From positions 1 to 62,705 of the forward strand of contig CANPWA010000019.1 of the NCBI GenBank assembly GCA_947581865.1: 62,705 nucleotides of DNA, read 5' to 3'. A program made the translations under genes and the position numbers. A model generated the notes under the pieces. The model did not search any database. It saw only the letters and a program-made list of their open reading frames with translations, and was not told where the DNA came from. Shown one piece after another: positions 62,087 to 62,705 of this stretch (within the stretch, counting starts at the first letter, position 1; the number at the start of each line of letters is the position of its first letter). The stretch is from an uncultured Acetatifactor sp. (GTDB lineage Bacteria > Bacillota > Clostridia > Lachnospirales > Lachnospiraceae).

Positions 62087-62705
62087 CTATCCAAGCAATT
62101 CCTTATTTTTCTGAATATATTCTTTCCAGACTGCTTCTCGGTCTTTCTGGTGTGTGTTCTCATATTTTTCCGTATATTCATCATGCAGCTTTTTCAATTC
62201 TCCCATCAACGGCGTATCGCTGGGAACTTTTCCCCGGCGGATGCGCCCATAAAGTTTGTTATAGGCTTTGGTAAATTCCTGATGGATGGGATGCTGGAAC
62301 AGCTTTTCCTTGTAGGTCTTTCTCACGCCGACTTCGCTGCAGGTGGCGGCAGTATTTTTGTATATGCGGCTGCAGTACATCTGATCGGATGAGTGCTTTG
62401 TGTGGAAGTAACCATTACATAACCGGCATTTCCGGATCACCATTCCCTCCGACATCATAACGGACAATCCGATATGAAGGAATTGAGCAAATGACGTGAT
62501 AGGGTATTCCTGCATATCGTTCTGTGCTGATTTTTGGGCAAAGAAATCAAAGTAAGAATGCCATGCGGGAGTTTCTGTACCGAACATATCCATACAATCC
62601 TTTACTCCCACCGGATAGTCAAAGGAACCGGTATAAAAATCAGGCTGCCCTTGTATCTTGCAGTACGAATGATATAGAGCTGCCGAGGCGGTGCCTGAAA
62701 TGGAG
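62087..62705 (-). CDS. DUF6076-like protein, truncated by the window end
   Basis: The minus-strand frame stays open to the last base, so the true N-terminus lies beyond the window. At least 206 residues are visible, ending with TAG at 62087-62089. It contains CRLCNGYFHTKHSSDQMYC (a treble-clef-like zinc site) and RKTYKEKLFQHPIHQEFTKA, followed by a helical C-terminus. I associate this layout with DUF6076 proteins, common beside mobile genes in Lachnospiraceae. The function is not known. Confidence 0.6.
   Translation of the reverse strand, partial: SISGTASAALYHSYCKIQGQPDFYTGSFDYPVGVKDCMDMFGTETPAWHSYFDFFAQKSAQNDMQEYPITSFAQFLHIGLSVMMSEGMVIRKCRLCNGYFHTKHSSDQMYCSRIYKNTAATCSEVGVRKTYKEKLFQHPIHQEFTKAYNKLYGRIRRGKVPSDTPLMGELKKLHDEYTEKYENTHQKDREAVWKEYIQKNKELLG

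Noticed and set aside
61890..62114. 74-codon plus-strand frame before the DUF6076-like gene
   Set aside because: No ribosome site and overlaps the minus-strand gene; residues do not look coding.

Overview
The window looks like the chromosome of a motile Gram-positive Clostridia member, most likely Lachnospiraceae. The evidence is the gene content and order (flgM-flgN-flgK-flgK-flgL-fliW-csrA, flaG-fliD-fliS-fliT, short flagellins, rpmG-secE-nusG-rplKAJL-rpoBC-rpsLG-fusA-tuf), the strong AGGAGG ribosome binding sites, and an L10 leader of the Firmicutes type. The species was not determined.

Region 1 (1-10547) is a late flagellar block. A sigma-28 promoter (TAAA-N15-GCCGATAC) precedes flgM, followed by flgN, two different flgK genes, a long flgL, fliW and csrA, then a terminator. 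A second sigma-28 promoter precedes flaG, a long fliD, fliS and a FliT-like gene.

Region 2 (10548-13910) holds two nearly identical 270-residue flagellin genes, each with a sigma-28 promoter and an mRNA leader carrying two tandem GGA-loop hairpins that look like CsrA sites. Between them, on the other strand, lies a DUF3880/CgeB-type glycosyltransferase gene.

Region 3 (13924-41032) is a large surface-glycan island, probably for flagellin modification. It encodes a GT-D glycosyltransferase, an SGNH-like protein, a TagB/TagF-like transferase, three LicD-family phosphotransferases, a nucleotidyltransferase-PLP enzyme fusion, GT2 enzymes, an opine-type dehydrogenase, two more CgeB-like proteins, a propeller-like protein, a GT2/pyruvyltransferase fusion, a radical SAM protein, a Stealth-type phosphotransferase and a GT32-like enzyme. 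An epimerase/cytidylyltransferase/alcohol dehydrogenase trio looks like a CDP-pentitol (CDP-ribitol) pathway. UDP-galactopyranose mutase closes the island after an Rpn-type nuclease gene. My reading is that the island builds a phosphodiester- or alditol-phosphate-decorated flagellin glycan. This is inference from families and position.

Region 4 (41058-59835) has a FliD-like paralog on the minus strand, then the conserved translation/transcription block rpmG, secE, nusG, rplK, rplA, L10 leader, rplJ, rplL, rpoB, rpoC, an rfbD-like gene, rpsL, rpsG, fusA and tuf, with strong sigma-A promoters. Region 5 (59836-62705) is accessory: an AT-rich PIN-like nuclease gene, a gene-free stretch, and a DUF6076-like gene cut by the window end. 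No tRNA, rRNA or CRISPR array was seen.
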